Source: Chlorobiota bacterium
Lineage (GTDB): Bacteria > Bacteroidota > Ignavibacteria > Kapaibacteriales > UBA961
Reading direction: 5' to 3'
Assembly (NCBI GenBank): GCA_014191195.1
Contig: BJGZ01000018.1
Location: 1 to 42,216 of the forward strand
Length of the DNA: 42,216 bases
Shown here: in pieces, positions 1 to 8,113 of the stretch
Position numbering within the stretch: the first letter of the stretch is position 1
How the letters are laid out: the number at the start of each line of letters is the position of its first letter
Made by a program: the position numbers and the translations under genes
Notes under the pieces: generated by a model
What the model was told of the DNA's origin: nothing
Seen by the model: the letters and a program-made list of their open reading frames with translations, nothing else
Database searches by the model: none

Positions 1-2
1 AG

Positions 3-125
3 TATTTTTACGAATGTGAAAAATGCAAACAAGTTCTTAAACCAAAACAAGGCGACTGCTGTGTATATTGCAGTTATGGAAGTGTTGTTTGTCCACCAAT
101 TCAGCAAGACAAAAAATGTTGCTAA
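3..125 (+). CDS. C-terminal fragment of a Cys-rich (zinc-ribbon-like) protein, 5' end outside window
   Basis: An open frame enters from the left edge and stops at TAA (123-125), giving 40 residues. It contains CEKC near its start, then GDCCVYCSYG and CPPIQ, and ends KKCC: eight or more cysteines in 40 residues, arranged in CxxC/CC pairs. This looks like a metal-binding tail. I recall GDCC-CSYG-CPPIQ tails at the C-terminus of small Bacteroidota proteins, some of them cation-transport related, but cannot confirm this from the window, and the body of the gene is missing. The opposite-strand frame over 37-228 is judged to be a shadow. The reading frame is fairly sure; the function is not. Confidence 0.6.
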   Translation, partial: YFYECEKCKQVLKPKQGDCCVYCSYGSVVCPPIQQDKKCC

Positions 126-391
126 CGCACTGAAAAAGAATAAGCCCAGCCGGGTTTGGCAAAAGTGCCGGTTCAGTGGTTTGTAATGACAGTTTTCCGT
201 AAATTGAAGTGTGTATTTCGTATCTCATTTATGGTGATAATCGCCAACAATACAAAGCCCGAAAACTGTTGTAAACAATCATAAAAGAACAATATTCTAA
301 TAGTATACAGTCAACTCTGAACTATCATCCTAAAAATCAACTTTACATATCAATAATAAAACATTCAATAAAGAATTAAATAAAAGGTAAC
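126..391. other. Intergenic stretch with a GC-richer segment and a 9-bp inverted repeat
   Basis: No supported gene. Roughly 140-270 is richer in G+C than the rest of the window. The 9-mer ACAGTTTTC at 189-197 recurs inverted (GAAAACTGT) at 261-269, with a 63-base spacer. Its character suggests a dispersed intergenic repeat or the edge of an acquired segment, but one copy cannot prove this. The last 60 bases are AT-rich leader of the next gene, which has an AAAGG ribosome-binding site 5 bases before its ATG. Confidence 0.35.
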
Positions 392-1180
392 ATGACAAAA
401 TCAATTCTCTTCTCACTCGCTTTGATGTTGGTAATTACGATTTCCAAAGCACAAACTCCGATGCAATTTAGTGGTGTTGATTGTAACGGTGCATCCGTAG
501 ATATGTTTGCGGATTTAGATGCTGGCAAAGCGGTAATCTTGTTTTTCTATATGCCAAGTTGCGGAAGTTGTCCACCATCTGCCAAGAAAATTCAGGCAAT
601 GACAAACAACATCAATGCATTGCGCCCAGGTATGGTGAAAGGTTATGCTTTTCCATTTCAAAATTCAACCACTTGTACCTATTCAGCAGGTTGGGTTTCT
701 TCAAATAACTTAGGAACGCTTTATCAACCAATGGATAGTGGTGCAGCCCATGTTGCAAACTATGGTGGTTTTGGTATGCCAACAATTGTTTTGTTGGGTG
801 GTTCAGGTGCAAATAAACGAGTAATGTTTTCAACGTTAAGTTTCAGCACAAGCGACACAACAGCGATGAGAGACAGCATACTTGCTTTACTTAGCAGTAC
901 AGGCATTGCAGATGTACCAAGTGCAATAAATGCTTTTTCTATATACCCAAATCCAGCAAGTGATATTGTTTATATCAATGTAGATTTGAAAGAACCTTCA
1001 CACTTGATTATTGATGTAACAGACATTTCTGGAAAACAGATTGCAATTATTTCTACTGAAAAGCACAGTGGAATTGTTACCAAACAATTCAGTACAGCCG
1101 AATTGCCAAGCGGTAATCATTTTGTTCGCTTGCAAGTGAATGGAAAAACCGTAACACAAAAACTTACTGTACAACACTAA
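392..1180 (+). CDS. Secreted thioredoxin-like protein with T9SS type A sorting domain
   Basis: A 262-residue exported protein. Residues 1-20 are a signal peptide ending SKA-Q. The next ~150 residues look like a thioredoxin/AhpC-type fold: a strand reading VILFFYMPSC leads to a CGSC motif (CxxC redox site, near residue 58), followed by a helix, and GFGMPTIVLLGG resembles the cis-Pro loop of thioredoxins. From about residue 180 comes a T9SS C-terminal domain (FSIYPNPASD, ending in a short beta-rich tail), so the protein is probably exported to the periplasm and then across the outer membrane. AAAGG lies 5 bases before the ATG. It probably acts as a cell-surface or extracellular disulfide/redox protein; the substrate is unknown. 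Its DNA appears somewhat less AT-rich than that of the following genes. Confidence 0.8.
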   Translation: MTKSILFSLALMLVITISKAQTPMQFSGVDCNGASVDMFADLDAGKAVILFFYMPSCGSCPPSAKKIQAMTNNINALRPGMVKGYAFPFQNSTTCTYSAGWVSSNNLGTLYQPMDSGAAHVANYGGFGMPTIVLLGGSGANKRVMFSTLSFSTSDTTAMRDSILALLSSTGIADVPSAINAFSIYPNPASDIVYINVDLKEPSHLIIDVTDISGKQIAIISTEKHSGIVTKQFSTAELPSGNHFVRLQVNGKTVTQKLTVQH

Positions 1181-1210
1181 ACAGGACAACACTAACATCA
1201 TTTCTTTCTT

Positions 1211-1229
1211 CCCTCTTTTTTGAAGAGGG
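1211..1229. repeat. GAGGG stem-loop, REP-like or weak terminator
   Basis: A 7-bp perfect stem (CCCTCTT / AAGAGGG) with a 5-base loop, followed by TTTGAGGG. It lies 30 bases after the stop of the thioredoxin-like gene. No T-run follows on either strand, so it is not a canonical rho-independent terminator. The GAGGG-TTTGAGGG pattern resembles repetitive extragenic palindromes (REP). Confidence 0.35.
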
Positions 1230-1264
1230 TTTGAGGGCAAGGCTTTATATCATTTAATTTTTTA

Positions 1265-1310
1265 TTATGTGTTTGTGCAAACACATAAAGCGCTTGTAAT
1301 ATTGCAATAT
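1265..1310. repeat. Cluster of three palindromes
   Basis: 1265-1288 has 11-bp arms (TTATGTGTTTG / CAAACACATAA) around a 2-base centre. Overlapping it by one base is AAGCGCTT (1288-1295), followed by the perfect 12-bp palindrome ATATTGCAATAT (1299-1310). Possible protein-binding operators, a cruciform, or the end of a lost mobile element. Confidence 0.5.
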
Positions 1311-1503
1311 ATAAAGGTTATAAAGGCAGTATATTACATTCTGGGACAGTACTAGATAGTGGTTCTACGATAATTACTAAATATTCCTTCTTATGACTAT
1401 CCCAAAATTCGATGGTTGAAACCCTTAAAACAATGACTTTTATCAGTATCTACAATTAGTTTCACAAAAAAAATAGTGTGTGTATGATATACCATAAACA
1501 AAG

Positions 1504-1511
1504 TATTTTTG
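1504..1511 (+). promoter_or_regulatory. Candidate -7 box (TATTTTTG) for the PorV/PorQ-like gene
   Basis: Matches the Bacteroidota -7 consensus TAnnTTTG and lies 32 bases before the ATG. No clear TTTG at the -33 position, so this is a moderate candidate only. Confidence 0.35.
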
Positions 1512-1543
1512 CCATATAATATACTTTCCCACTTATACATAAT

Positions 1544-2587
1544 ATGTACTCTACACGTATCCAGAAATTCTATAGAGTTCTATTGATTAGCTTATTTTTA
1601 ATAAGTGTTCATAGTGTTCATGCGCAGATATTTCCTTCATTTGGTGGTGAAAGGGCGGGGGTTTCTCTTGGTTCTATGCTTAAAATTGGGTCCGGTGCAA
1701 GAGCTGCTGGTATGTCAGAAACTGTAGTATCGGTAGTCGATGATGCGTCTGCAGTTTACTGGAATCCAGCTGCAATAACCCAAAATATATCACATCATGC
1801 TCAGTTTACTCAAACCAATTGGTTTGGTGGATTAACTCATCAAAGTGCAAATTGTATTTATAAAATCAATGATGCATCCACAATTGGAATTGGTATTAAT
1901 AATCTGTCTGCAGGATCTATTGCAGTTACAACCGAATATCGTCCATTGGGTACAGGTGAATTTATCGACTTTAGAACTTTGTCATTCGGGATTAGTTATG
2001 CCCAGCAATTCACAGAGCAATTTAGCGCGGGAATTACTGTAAAGTATTTAGATGAACGATTTGGTGTCATTGGATTACAAGGTGTTCTTTTTGATGCTGG
2101 AACATTCTATAAAACAGGTTTAGGTACTTCTCGATTTGCAGTAGCTATCAGTAATTTTGGGTCTAAATTAACTCCAAATGGAACTGTAAGAAATGCCGGT
2201 GGGCCCCCAAATTTTAATGGACAAAATATACAGTCTTTTCAATCTTTCGATCCTCCTATCAATTTTAGAATCGGTTTTGCTTTAGAGCCTATTATAGATA
2301 GTATGCAAGCGTGGACACTTTCTGTTCAATTAAATCACCCAAGTGATAATGCAGAAAATTATAGTTTGGGAAGTGAATATTCAGTGATGTTTAGCGAGGC
2401 TTTTCCTGCTAAAATGATAGCAAGGTGTGGATATAAAATTGGTTCTGATCAAGAAAGATATTCATTTGGTGCTGGTGTATATATTCCTATTAGTGGACAA
2501 GACTTTCTATTACAATTAGATTACTCTTATAGTGACTTTATTGCCTGGGGAGGCATTCAAAGATTTACAGCTGGTATCAGATTTTAA
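1544..2587 (+). CDS. PorV/PorQ-family outer-membrane beta-barrel protein
   Basis: A 347-residue protein with a signal peptide (residues 1-28, ending VHAQ). The mature start contains GSMLKIGSGARAAGMSETVVSV and then ASAVYWNPAAI, the hallmark N-terminal region of the PorV/PorQ family (related to the UPF0164 and FadL-like barrels). The rest alternates beta strands and ends in a short aromatic-terminated strand (TAGIRF), as outer-membrane barrels do. In the T9SS, PorV shuttles cargo and PorQ sits at the attachment complex; many paralogues have no assigned role. Given the T9SS cargo proteins elsewhere in this window, a T9SS-related role is plausible, but the exact paralogue cannot be told. It is convergent with the helicase gene, 19 bases apart. 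Confidence 0.8.
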   Translation: MYSTRIQKFYRVLLISLFLISVHSVHAQIFPSFGGERAGVSLGSMLKIGSGARAAGMSETVVSVVDDASAVYWNPAAITQNISHHAQFTQTNWFGGLTHQSANCIYKINDASTIGIGINNLSAGSIAVTTEYRPLGTGEFIDFRTLSFGISYAQQFTEQFSAGITVKYLDERFGVIGLQGVLFDAGTFYKTGLGTSRFAVAISNFGSKLTPNGTVRNAGGPPNFNGQNIQSFQSFDPPINFRIGFALEPIIDSMQAWTLSVQLNHPSDNAENYSLGSEYSVMFSEAFPAKMIARCGYKIGSDQERYSFGAGVYIPISGQDFLLQLDYSYSDFIAWGGIQRFTAGIRF

Positions 2588-2606
2588 TTCTATCATTTTT
2601 CATTCA

Positions 2607-5600
2607 TTATATATAGAGTTCACGAACCACATTAATATCTTCAATTAATTCTTGATATATTTTCTGTATATCTTGTTTATTTCTTGTAATTGTTCTACTC
2701 CATATCTCGTCTTCTGCACCTAGTTTTGCCATTCTAGTAAATAATAATCGTGCTCTAAATATTTCTTGATGTGGGTATAATAAAGAGCACATATAAAGAT
2801 ATATTTCCATTTGTTTTGTATAATAATCGCTTAATAAATCCATGTCACTATCAAGTGTGCATTTATTAGTTTTCCAATCCCAAATTTCCATATCACCTTT
2901 ATCATTTTCTATAAGAACATCAAAAATTGTGATGAGAAAATCATTCAAAAATGGAATAGTTAATGTGTGTTCAAACTTTGCTTTTTGTATGTGTAAAGTA
3001 TTATTTCTCAATAACTTAGTTTGTACTACAGCGATACATTCATTTTTTAATCGTTCTAGAATAAGCGAATCATTATACATATACTCTTTATGTAACACTG
3101 ACTGTGCAATGTGAAGAAATTGTGTGTGCTCTACTTCTCCATCTGCATTCATCCACTCATTTATATGTTCCATCATATTGTGGATTAAAATCCCTGCTTT
3201 AGCTCCATGTATTTCATCGTGATATTCATCAAATAAAGAAGAAAAAGATGATTCATTTCTTTGCGGAAATCCATACACATATTGTCTGATATACTCTGAA
3301 GGCTTATTTTTTGCAGTTATAATTTGTGTTGCAGAATACACTTCATTATTAAATTCTGTCTTCACTCGATTAAATAATAATTCACCATATTCAGCATGTT
3401 TAGTTTCTACAATTATTTCTTTATGTATGTTTTCAATAATACATTCTAAAGAAATTGGAATATGAATCGCTGCCTCTTCTTGAACAGAATTATTATATAC
3501 AATGATATTTTCTTGAATATGTGAGGATATATTATGTTCAGACATAATATTATCGAGCAAGAAAGGGCATCCCTCTGTAATCAAAGATAAAAGACTATGT
3601 GCTGCAATCTTACCATCATGGCTTATTGTACCAGAAAACAGTAAGTGATCTTTTGCTCTTGTGAAAGCCACATATAATAAGCGTTTTTTTTCTGCTATTT
3701 CTTTATTCCGATTTTCTTCTTTTACAATAGTTTCCATTATAGAATCAGAAAACTCATTTGCACCTACTGATTTAAATATTTTTAAAATATTATTTGTTAA
3801 TCCTAATTCGGAAGATAAATGAACATGATGAGCTTTTGAAGTATTGAATCCAGCATTTGTATCATATATCAAAACAATTGGAAATTCCAATCCTTTAGCA
3901 CTATGAATTGTCATACATTGCACTGCATTTTCTTGATGAGGAATAAAAGCAGCTTCTTCTTTATCATCTTGCGATAATAGTTCTAGTTCTTCAGAAAAAT
4001 CATAGAGTCCTTTGAATCCTTTATTCTCGAAAGTTCTGGCTAATTCTATGAGTTTTTCAGCATTCGCTTTCATCTGCACAGAATTATCCATATAAGAAAT
4101 TGTTTGAAGCCAAGCACTTTCTTCTATCATTGTTCTTATAAGGATAGGCAGAGATAATCTAGAAGACAAAGAGATTATTCTTTGTAAAATTGTGGATGCT
4201 CTTTGTATAAATATATAGTGAGAATGTTCTTTTTGTATATTCTCGGCTAAAAGAAGAAATGATTCCCATAAGGAATTACTTTTATACTGTTTAGCTTCTA
4301 AAAGAATACTATCTTTAATACTAAAGAATGGTGATACTAATAAAGCTGCGCATGCAATATCATTAGCAGGAGAATGAAGAAATGAGATATAAGAACGAAA
4401 ATCTGTTATTTCTGGTGAAGTATAAAAGCCAAATCCGCCATTGACAAAATATGGGATATCTTCTGCTTTAAAAGCGGCAATTAAAGCGTTTAATTTAGTT
4501 CTTCGTGAAAAAAGTATAGCAATATCACTCCATATTGCTTGTCTTTGAATATGTTTCTCCGATTGATTGCCATATTCATCTTTTTCAATTGTTATATCCC
4601 AAACCAATAAAGATTTATCAAGGACAATTTGTTTTACTTTTTTTGCTACTAATTCTGCTTCTATTGGGTCATTGCTTATTTCACCTTTTGGCGGCGCTTG
4701 TGTAATGATAGCAGTAATAGACCCAATATCTTTTTTTTCTATTAATTCCTGAATACCTCTTCCGGCAATCATAGGTTCAAAGCCAACTTCATACCCATTA
4801 GCCTTTTGTGGCATGATAGCCTTACATATCACATTGACGAATCCAACTATAGCTGGCATCAAACGGAATGTTACATGCAATTGCAATAAACCCATTTTCT
4901 CCTGTTCGGTGCTGAAGTCTATAGAAGGAAAAGAATCGATTTTACCCGCTCTAAGATTCGCTGTCTTGATATCTTCTACTGCTTCCTCAAATACACGAAC
5001 ATCAGCAGATCTAAAACCATATATACTTTGTTTTGAATCCCCAACAATGTAAAAATTTACATGATGTGTATCATTAGGATTTGGTTGTAAAGCTGTAACA
5101 ATACTTTTTGCCAATGAGTATTGATGATAATTAGTATCCTGAAATTCATCAATCATTAGAAAGTTTAAAGTACGTCTTACTTTTTTAGCTACAGTTTCTT
5201 GTTGCAGAACCTGTAAAGCCAAAGTTTGTAAATCATCCTTTTCTAAAATGCTGTCCTTTTTTTTGATTTCATGGAATAATCTTGCTGCTTTAATCCCAAT
5301 TTCACTGATAAAACGAGAATCTTCAATTGCATTAATTTCTGCTAAAGGAAAACCACAGGCTAAAGATTCTTTAATAATTGTAATAGTAGAAAAAAAGTCG
5401 GGATAAGAAATCATAAAAGAAATATATGCTTCTATACATTCTTGTGAGAATAACTTGTATAGTTTTTTACTAATCTGATGTTCTTTTGTCAGATATTTTT
5501 GACTTATATTTTCAATTGTTTTGATAATAGAATCAAAAATGAGAATATCTTGATGAGAGAATACTGTTTGCTTATATAAACCATCTATGGAGTGCAGAGC

Positions 5601-6314
5601 ATTATTGATACTATCTTCATGATTATCAGGAAATATTCTTAGAATCTCGAATAAAGAATAGAAAGGCTTTGAAAGTGGTTGTATGATTTTATTGCAAGCT
5701 ATATCCAATAATTCTTTAGCTGGTTTATATTGTAATTGTTCCAGACTATTAACGGTTTCTATAGGAAAAGAAAGAAATGCATTAATTTCATAAAGTAGTT
5801 TAGATTTTGTGTAGATATCAAAAAGTTTGTGGATTCTTGGTTTTAGATCTGGATCTTGTAGATAATCTTCAATTGTTTTTTCTGCACATGAAATACGCAA
5901 TGCAATTCCTTCACCTTTAGAAAGTTCTGAAAAATTAGGAGGTATTTCTGCTTCAATAGGATAATCTCTTATGATAGCAGAACAAAAACTATGAATAGTA
6001 GAAATCCTTGCAGCGGGTAATTTTTGTCTAATAGAATCCCATTTTGAAATAAGTAATGGGTCGGGATAATCAGAATTCATGATATCATCTAATTTTTTTT
6101 CTACGGTTTCTACTATACGTTTATGCATTTCAGCCGCAGCTTTTCTGGTAAAAGTAATAGCAACAATAGATTTAATATCAATCCCCGGATTTTGATCTAA
6201 GATTTCGATAAACCTTTGGACAAGCACTCTTGTTTTTCCGCTTCCGGCACCTGCAGAAACAGACATATGTCTATCGAAAGACATCCCAATAATTTGTTCC
6301 CTTGTAGCACTCAT
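2607..6314 (-). CDS. addA: AddA-type UvrD-family helicase with C-terminal PD-(D/E)xK nuclease
   Basis: A 1235-residue superfamily 1A DNA helicase-nuclease for double-strand-break processing and recombination. Seen: an N-terminal Q-motif-like TREQ (residues 4-7), Walker A SAGAGSGKT (20-28), Walker B IDEFQDT near residue 390, then GDSKQSIYGFR, a TIHSAKGLEFP motif V, and motif VI LLYVAFTRAKD near residue 883. At the C-terminus FDVLIEND...IWDWKTNK (around residue 1148) is a RecB-type nuclease active site (D...D-x-K). Length and two-module build fit AddA. AddA normally pairs with AddB, usually encoded next door; no addB is found here. RecB is the alternative, but the sequence looks more AddA-like. 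The ATG at 6312-6314 places the Q-motif close to the start, as is usual. Confidence 0.85.
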   Translation of the reverse strand: MSATREQIIGMSFDRHMSVSAGAGSGKTRVLVQRFIEILDQNPGIDIKSIVAITFTRKAAAEMHKRIVETVEKKLDDIMNSDYPDPLLISKWDSIRQKLPAARISTIHSFCSAIIRDYPIEAEIPPNFSELSKGEGIALRISCAEKTIEDYLQDPDLKPRIHKLFDIYTKSKLLYEINAFLSFPIETVNSLEQLQYKPAKELLDIACNKIIQPLSKPFYSLFEILRIFPDNHEDSINNALHSIDGLYKQTVFSHQDILIFDSIIKTIENISQKYLTKEHQISKKLYKLFSQECIEAYISFMISYPDFFSTITIIKESLACGFPLAEINAIEDSRFISEIGIKAARLFHEIKKKDSILEKDDLQTLALQVLQQETVAKKVRRTLNFLMIDEFQDTNYHQYSLAKSIVTALQPNPNDTHHVNFYIVGDSKQSIYGFRSADVRVFEEAVEDIKTANLRAGKIDSFPSIDFSTEQEKMGLLQLHVTFRLMPAIVGFVNVICKAIMPQKANGYEVGFEPMIAGRGIQELIEKKDIGSITAIITQAPPKGEISNDPIEAELVAKKVKQIVLDKSLLVWDITIEKDEYGNQSEKHIQRQAIWSDIAILFSRRTKLNALIAAFKAEDIPYFVNGGFGFYTSPEITDFRSYISFLHSPANDIACAALLVSPFFSIKDSILLEAKQYKSNSLWESFLLLAENIQKEHSHYIFIQRASTILQRIISLSSRLSLPILIRTMIEESAWLQTISYMDNSVQMKANAEKLIELARTFENKGFKGLYDFSEELELLSQDDKEEAAFIPHQENAVQCMTIHSAKGLEFPIVLIYDTNAGFNTSKAHHVHLSSELGLTNNILKIFKSVGANEFSDSIMETIVKEENRNKEIAEKKRLLYVAFTRAKDHLLFSGTISHDGKIAAHSLLSLITEGCPFLLDNIMSEHNISSHIQENIIVYNNSVQEEAAIHIPISLECIIENIHKEIIVETKHAEYGELLFNRVKTEFNNEVYSATQIITAKNKPSEYIRQYVYGFPQRNESSFSSLFDEYHDEIHGAKAGILIHNMMEHINEWMNADGEVEHTQFLHIAQSVLHKEYMYNDSLILERLKNECIAVVQTKLLRNNTLHIQKAKFEHTLTIPFLNDFLITIFDVLIENDKGDMEIWDWKTNKCTLDSDMDLLSDYYTKQMEIYLYMCSLLYPHQEIFRARLLFTRMAKLGAEDEIWSRTITRNKQDIQKIYQELIEDINVVRELYI

Positions 6315-6369
6315 ATTATCACCGGTGGTATAAGCAAAGTAATGATAGCAAAATACAGTGTATTCCTAT

Positions 6370-6405
6370 AAAAAGAAAGCCCGTTGTAAGAGAACAACGG
6401 GCTTT
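6370..6405 (-). terminator. Rho-independent terminator of the FKBP gene
   Basis: A perfect 12-bp stem (6376-6387 with 6394-6405, GC-rich core CCCGTTG) and a 6-base loop. On the minus strand it is followed by TTTC-TTTTTA. It lies 22 bases beyond the FKBP stop codon. Confidence 0.9.
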
Positions 6406-6426
6406 ATATGTTTTAGAAAATCTATA

Positions 6427-7137
6427 TTATTTGATTTCTAATAATTCCACTTCGAAGATTAATGTTTCATTAGGCCCAATAGCATTACCTGCACCACGAT
6501 CTGCATAAGCAAGATTTGCAGGAATATAAAATTTATACTTAGCACCTTTATTCATTAATTGTAATCCTTCTGTCCAACCAGGAATAACTCCATTTAAAGG
6601 GAATTCAACTGGTTCGCCACGATCTACAGAACTATCAAAAGTAGTTCCATCTAGTAATTTTCCAGTATAGTGTACTTTAACTGTAGCGCTTGCTGTTGGT
6701 TTTGGGCCTGTACCTTCTTTAATAACAGAATATTGCAAACCACTAGCAGTAGTAGTAACACCTTTTGCACTTTTATTTTCAGCAAGGAATTTTTCGCCTT
6801 TTACTTTATTTCCTTCGCCTTTTTTCTGTGATTCTGCTTGAGTTTTGGCCATCATTTCTTGTTGATATTGGCCTAGAACTTCACCCATTTCTCTTTCAGT
6901 TAATGTTGTTTTAGCACCAGTATAGGCATCTTTTAAACCTAATAATAAGATTTCTGGAGTTATATCGGCTTTTTGATCTTTAAGATTTTTTCCGATACTT
7001 GCACCAATACTGTAGCTGATTTTGTCTTTTTGGCTTTTGGGGTCCATTGTGGCTCCTGGTGGTTCTGGTTGTTGTGAGCATGCTTGAATTGAAAACAGTC
7101 CAAAACATGCAACAGCTGTAATTGCTGTACGAATCAT
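6427..7137 (-). CDS. FKBP-type peptidyl-prolyl isomerase, lipoprotein (FkpA/Mip-like)
   Basis: Catalyses cis-trans isomerisation of peptidyl-prolines, assisting folding of exported proteins. With the ATG at 7135-7137 the protein has 236 residues and begins with a lipoprotein signal (MIRTAITAVACFGLF, then SIQAC with the acylated Cys at residue 20). AAGGA stands 7 bases before this ATG; an in-frame start 12 codons upstream lacks these features. Residues ~35-120 (SYSIGASIGKNLK..., charged helices) form the FKBP-N dimerisation domain. The last ~105 residues are the FKBP domain (VKVHYTGKLLDGTTFDSS, GWTEGLQLM, IPANLAYADRGAG, LIFEVELLEI), with the usual active-site aromatics. It is monocistronic with its own terminator. 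Confidence 0.92.
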   Translation of the reverse strand: MIRTAITAVACFGLFSIQACSQQPEPPGATMDPKSQKDKISYSIGASIGKNLKDQKADITPEILLLGLKDAYTGAKTTLTEREMGEVLGQYQQEMMAKTQAESQKKGEGNKVKGEKFLAENKSAKGVTTTASGLQYSVIKEGTGPKPTASATVKVHYTGKLLDGTTFDSSVDRGEPVEFPLNGVIPGWTEGLQLMNKGAKYKFYIPANLAYADRGAGNAIGPNETLIFEVELLEIK

Positions 7138-7179
7138 GTAGATATCCTTAAAAATTAGAATTAGTAAAAACAACTAATA

Positions 7180-7187
7180 CAAAAATA
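7180..7187 (-). promoter_or_regulatory. Candidate -7 box for the FKBP gene
   Basis: The minus strand reads TATTTTTG (TAnnTTTG consensus), 42 bases before the chosen ATG. No clear TTTG in the -33 position. Confidence 0.35.
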
Positions 7188-7250
7188 GTAAATATGTGCT
7201 AATAGATCTTTTAGCTAAAAAAATTCTATTAATAATGTTATCAAATTAAT

Positions 7251-7976
7251 TTATTGATCGCGAGTATTTTTCCAAATTTGTTCCCAATTGTCTAAAGGAG
7301 ATAAAAAATAGATATCTCCATGCGTTGAATACCCTGGAATAGGAGTTAATAAAGATCTTCCTTCTTTTCTTAGATGAATGAACATATCAAAATCTCTTGG
7401 ACATTTCCCCATCTGCGTCCATTTTCGAAGTATAGCTTCATCTTTTTTGATTGTCTTTACTCTGCAGGCAAATGTCATTGTTGTACTATTTGTTAATTTC
7501 CAATGAGAAGATTTTGTTATATAAACCTTTGTAACTTCCCCTCCATCTTTATCTACATAAGGATTTCCACCTTCATCAGCGATTACATATTTATCTGGGT
7601 GATCGTATAAACTGCAATAATCAGCACCCATTTCAATAACTTCTTCTATCAAAACATCCGAATGTATTTTATGGATATAATCATTTTCTAAAAAATAAAT
7701 AATTGTATCATCTGGAAATGTAAGTGCTTTATCCAAAGCTAGATTGAAAGTTCCTGCCCCATGGCCAACTGACACTTTTTCTATTGAATCAGGATTAATA
7801 TACTTCGTAATCATTGTATAGGTGTCTTGGCTAACATTATCGGCAATGATATAAAAGGTGGCATTCTTAAATATATGTACAGCATTCTGTAAACAGTTTT
7901 CATTATTGATATATGTGGGTTTTTCTTTTTTATATCCAGAATCAGAAATTCTATATATAATAACTGTATCAGCCAT
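7251..7976 (-). CDS. Glycosyltransferase-like protein of unknown substrate
   Basis: A soluble 241-residue protein without signal peptide or membrane segments. The N-terminal half reads like a GT-A Rossmann fold: beta strands TVIIYRIS and TFYIIAD, a helix-rich segment, then IIYFLENDYIH, where END could act as the metal-binding DxD equivalent. The C-terminal half has HWKLTNSTTMTFACRV, a CPRDFDMFIHLRKEGRSLL segment and a terminal GYSTHGDIYFLSPLDNW. Similar hypothetical proteins annotated as glycosyltransferases are known to me only in outline. It stands alone, with 74 bases to the FKBP gene's upstream side and 137 to the efflux operon. The function is inferred from fold pattern only. Confidence 0.5.
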   Translation of the reverse strand: MADTVIIYRISDSGYKKEKPTYINNENCLQNAVHIFKNATFYIIADNVSQDTYTMITKYINPDSIEKVSVGHGAGTFNLALDKALTFPDDTIIYFLENDYIHKIHSDVLIEEVIEMGADYCSLYDHPDKYVIADEGGNPYVDKDGGEVTKVYITKSSHWKLTNSTTMTFACRVKTIKKDEAILRKWTQMGKCPRDFDMFIHLRKEGRSLLTPIPGYSTHGDIYFLSPLDNWEQIWKNTRDQ

Positions 7977-8113
7977 TATTAATTATCCGTATAAAATTAT
8001 TCACTTCAAAGTAATTCAAAACTAATCATTCAAGAGGATTAAATATATGTAAGAACAAATTTGACACGGGTTCATCTAAACAGTAAAAATTTATACTTAA
8101 TCTGTAAATAATG

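Larger units (their letters stand above)
1181..1543. other. 363-base non-coding stretch with hairpin, palindromes and a candidate promoter
   Basis: Between two plus-strand genes. It holds a GAGGG hairpin (1211-1229), three consecutive palindromes (1265-1310), a start-less minus-strand open frame of 43 codons (1318-1449) and a TATTTTTG box (1504-1511). I see no credible gene. The amount of inverted symmetry is unusual for this window. Confidence 0.5.

Noticed and set aside
37-228. 63-residue minus-strand ORF
   Set aside because: It overlaps the better-supported Cys-rich C-terminal frame, has no signal or family pattern, and crosses the repeat-like spacer; judged spurious.
115-270. Possible integron attC site (GCTAACGCAC and inverted parts)
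   Set aside because: The two outer core motifs (RYYYAAC ... GTTRRRY) are not both present in the right arrangement, and no integrase or cassette array is seen.
8041-8113. Terminator of the metal-efflux operon
   Set aside because: Only a weak, short GAAC/GTTC pairing is present and no T-tract; not supported.
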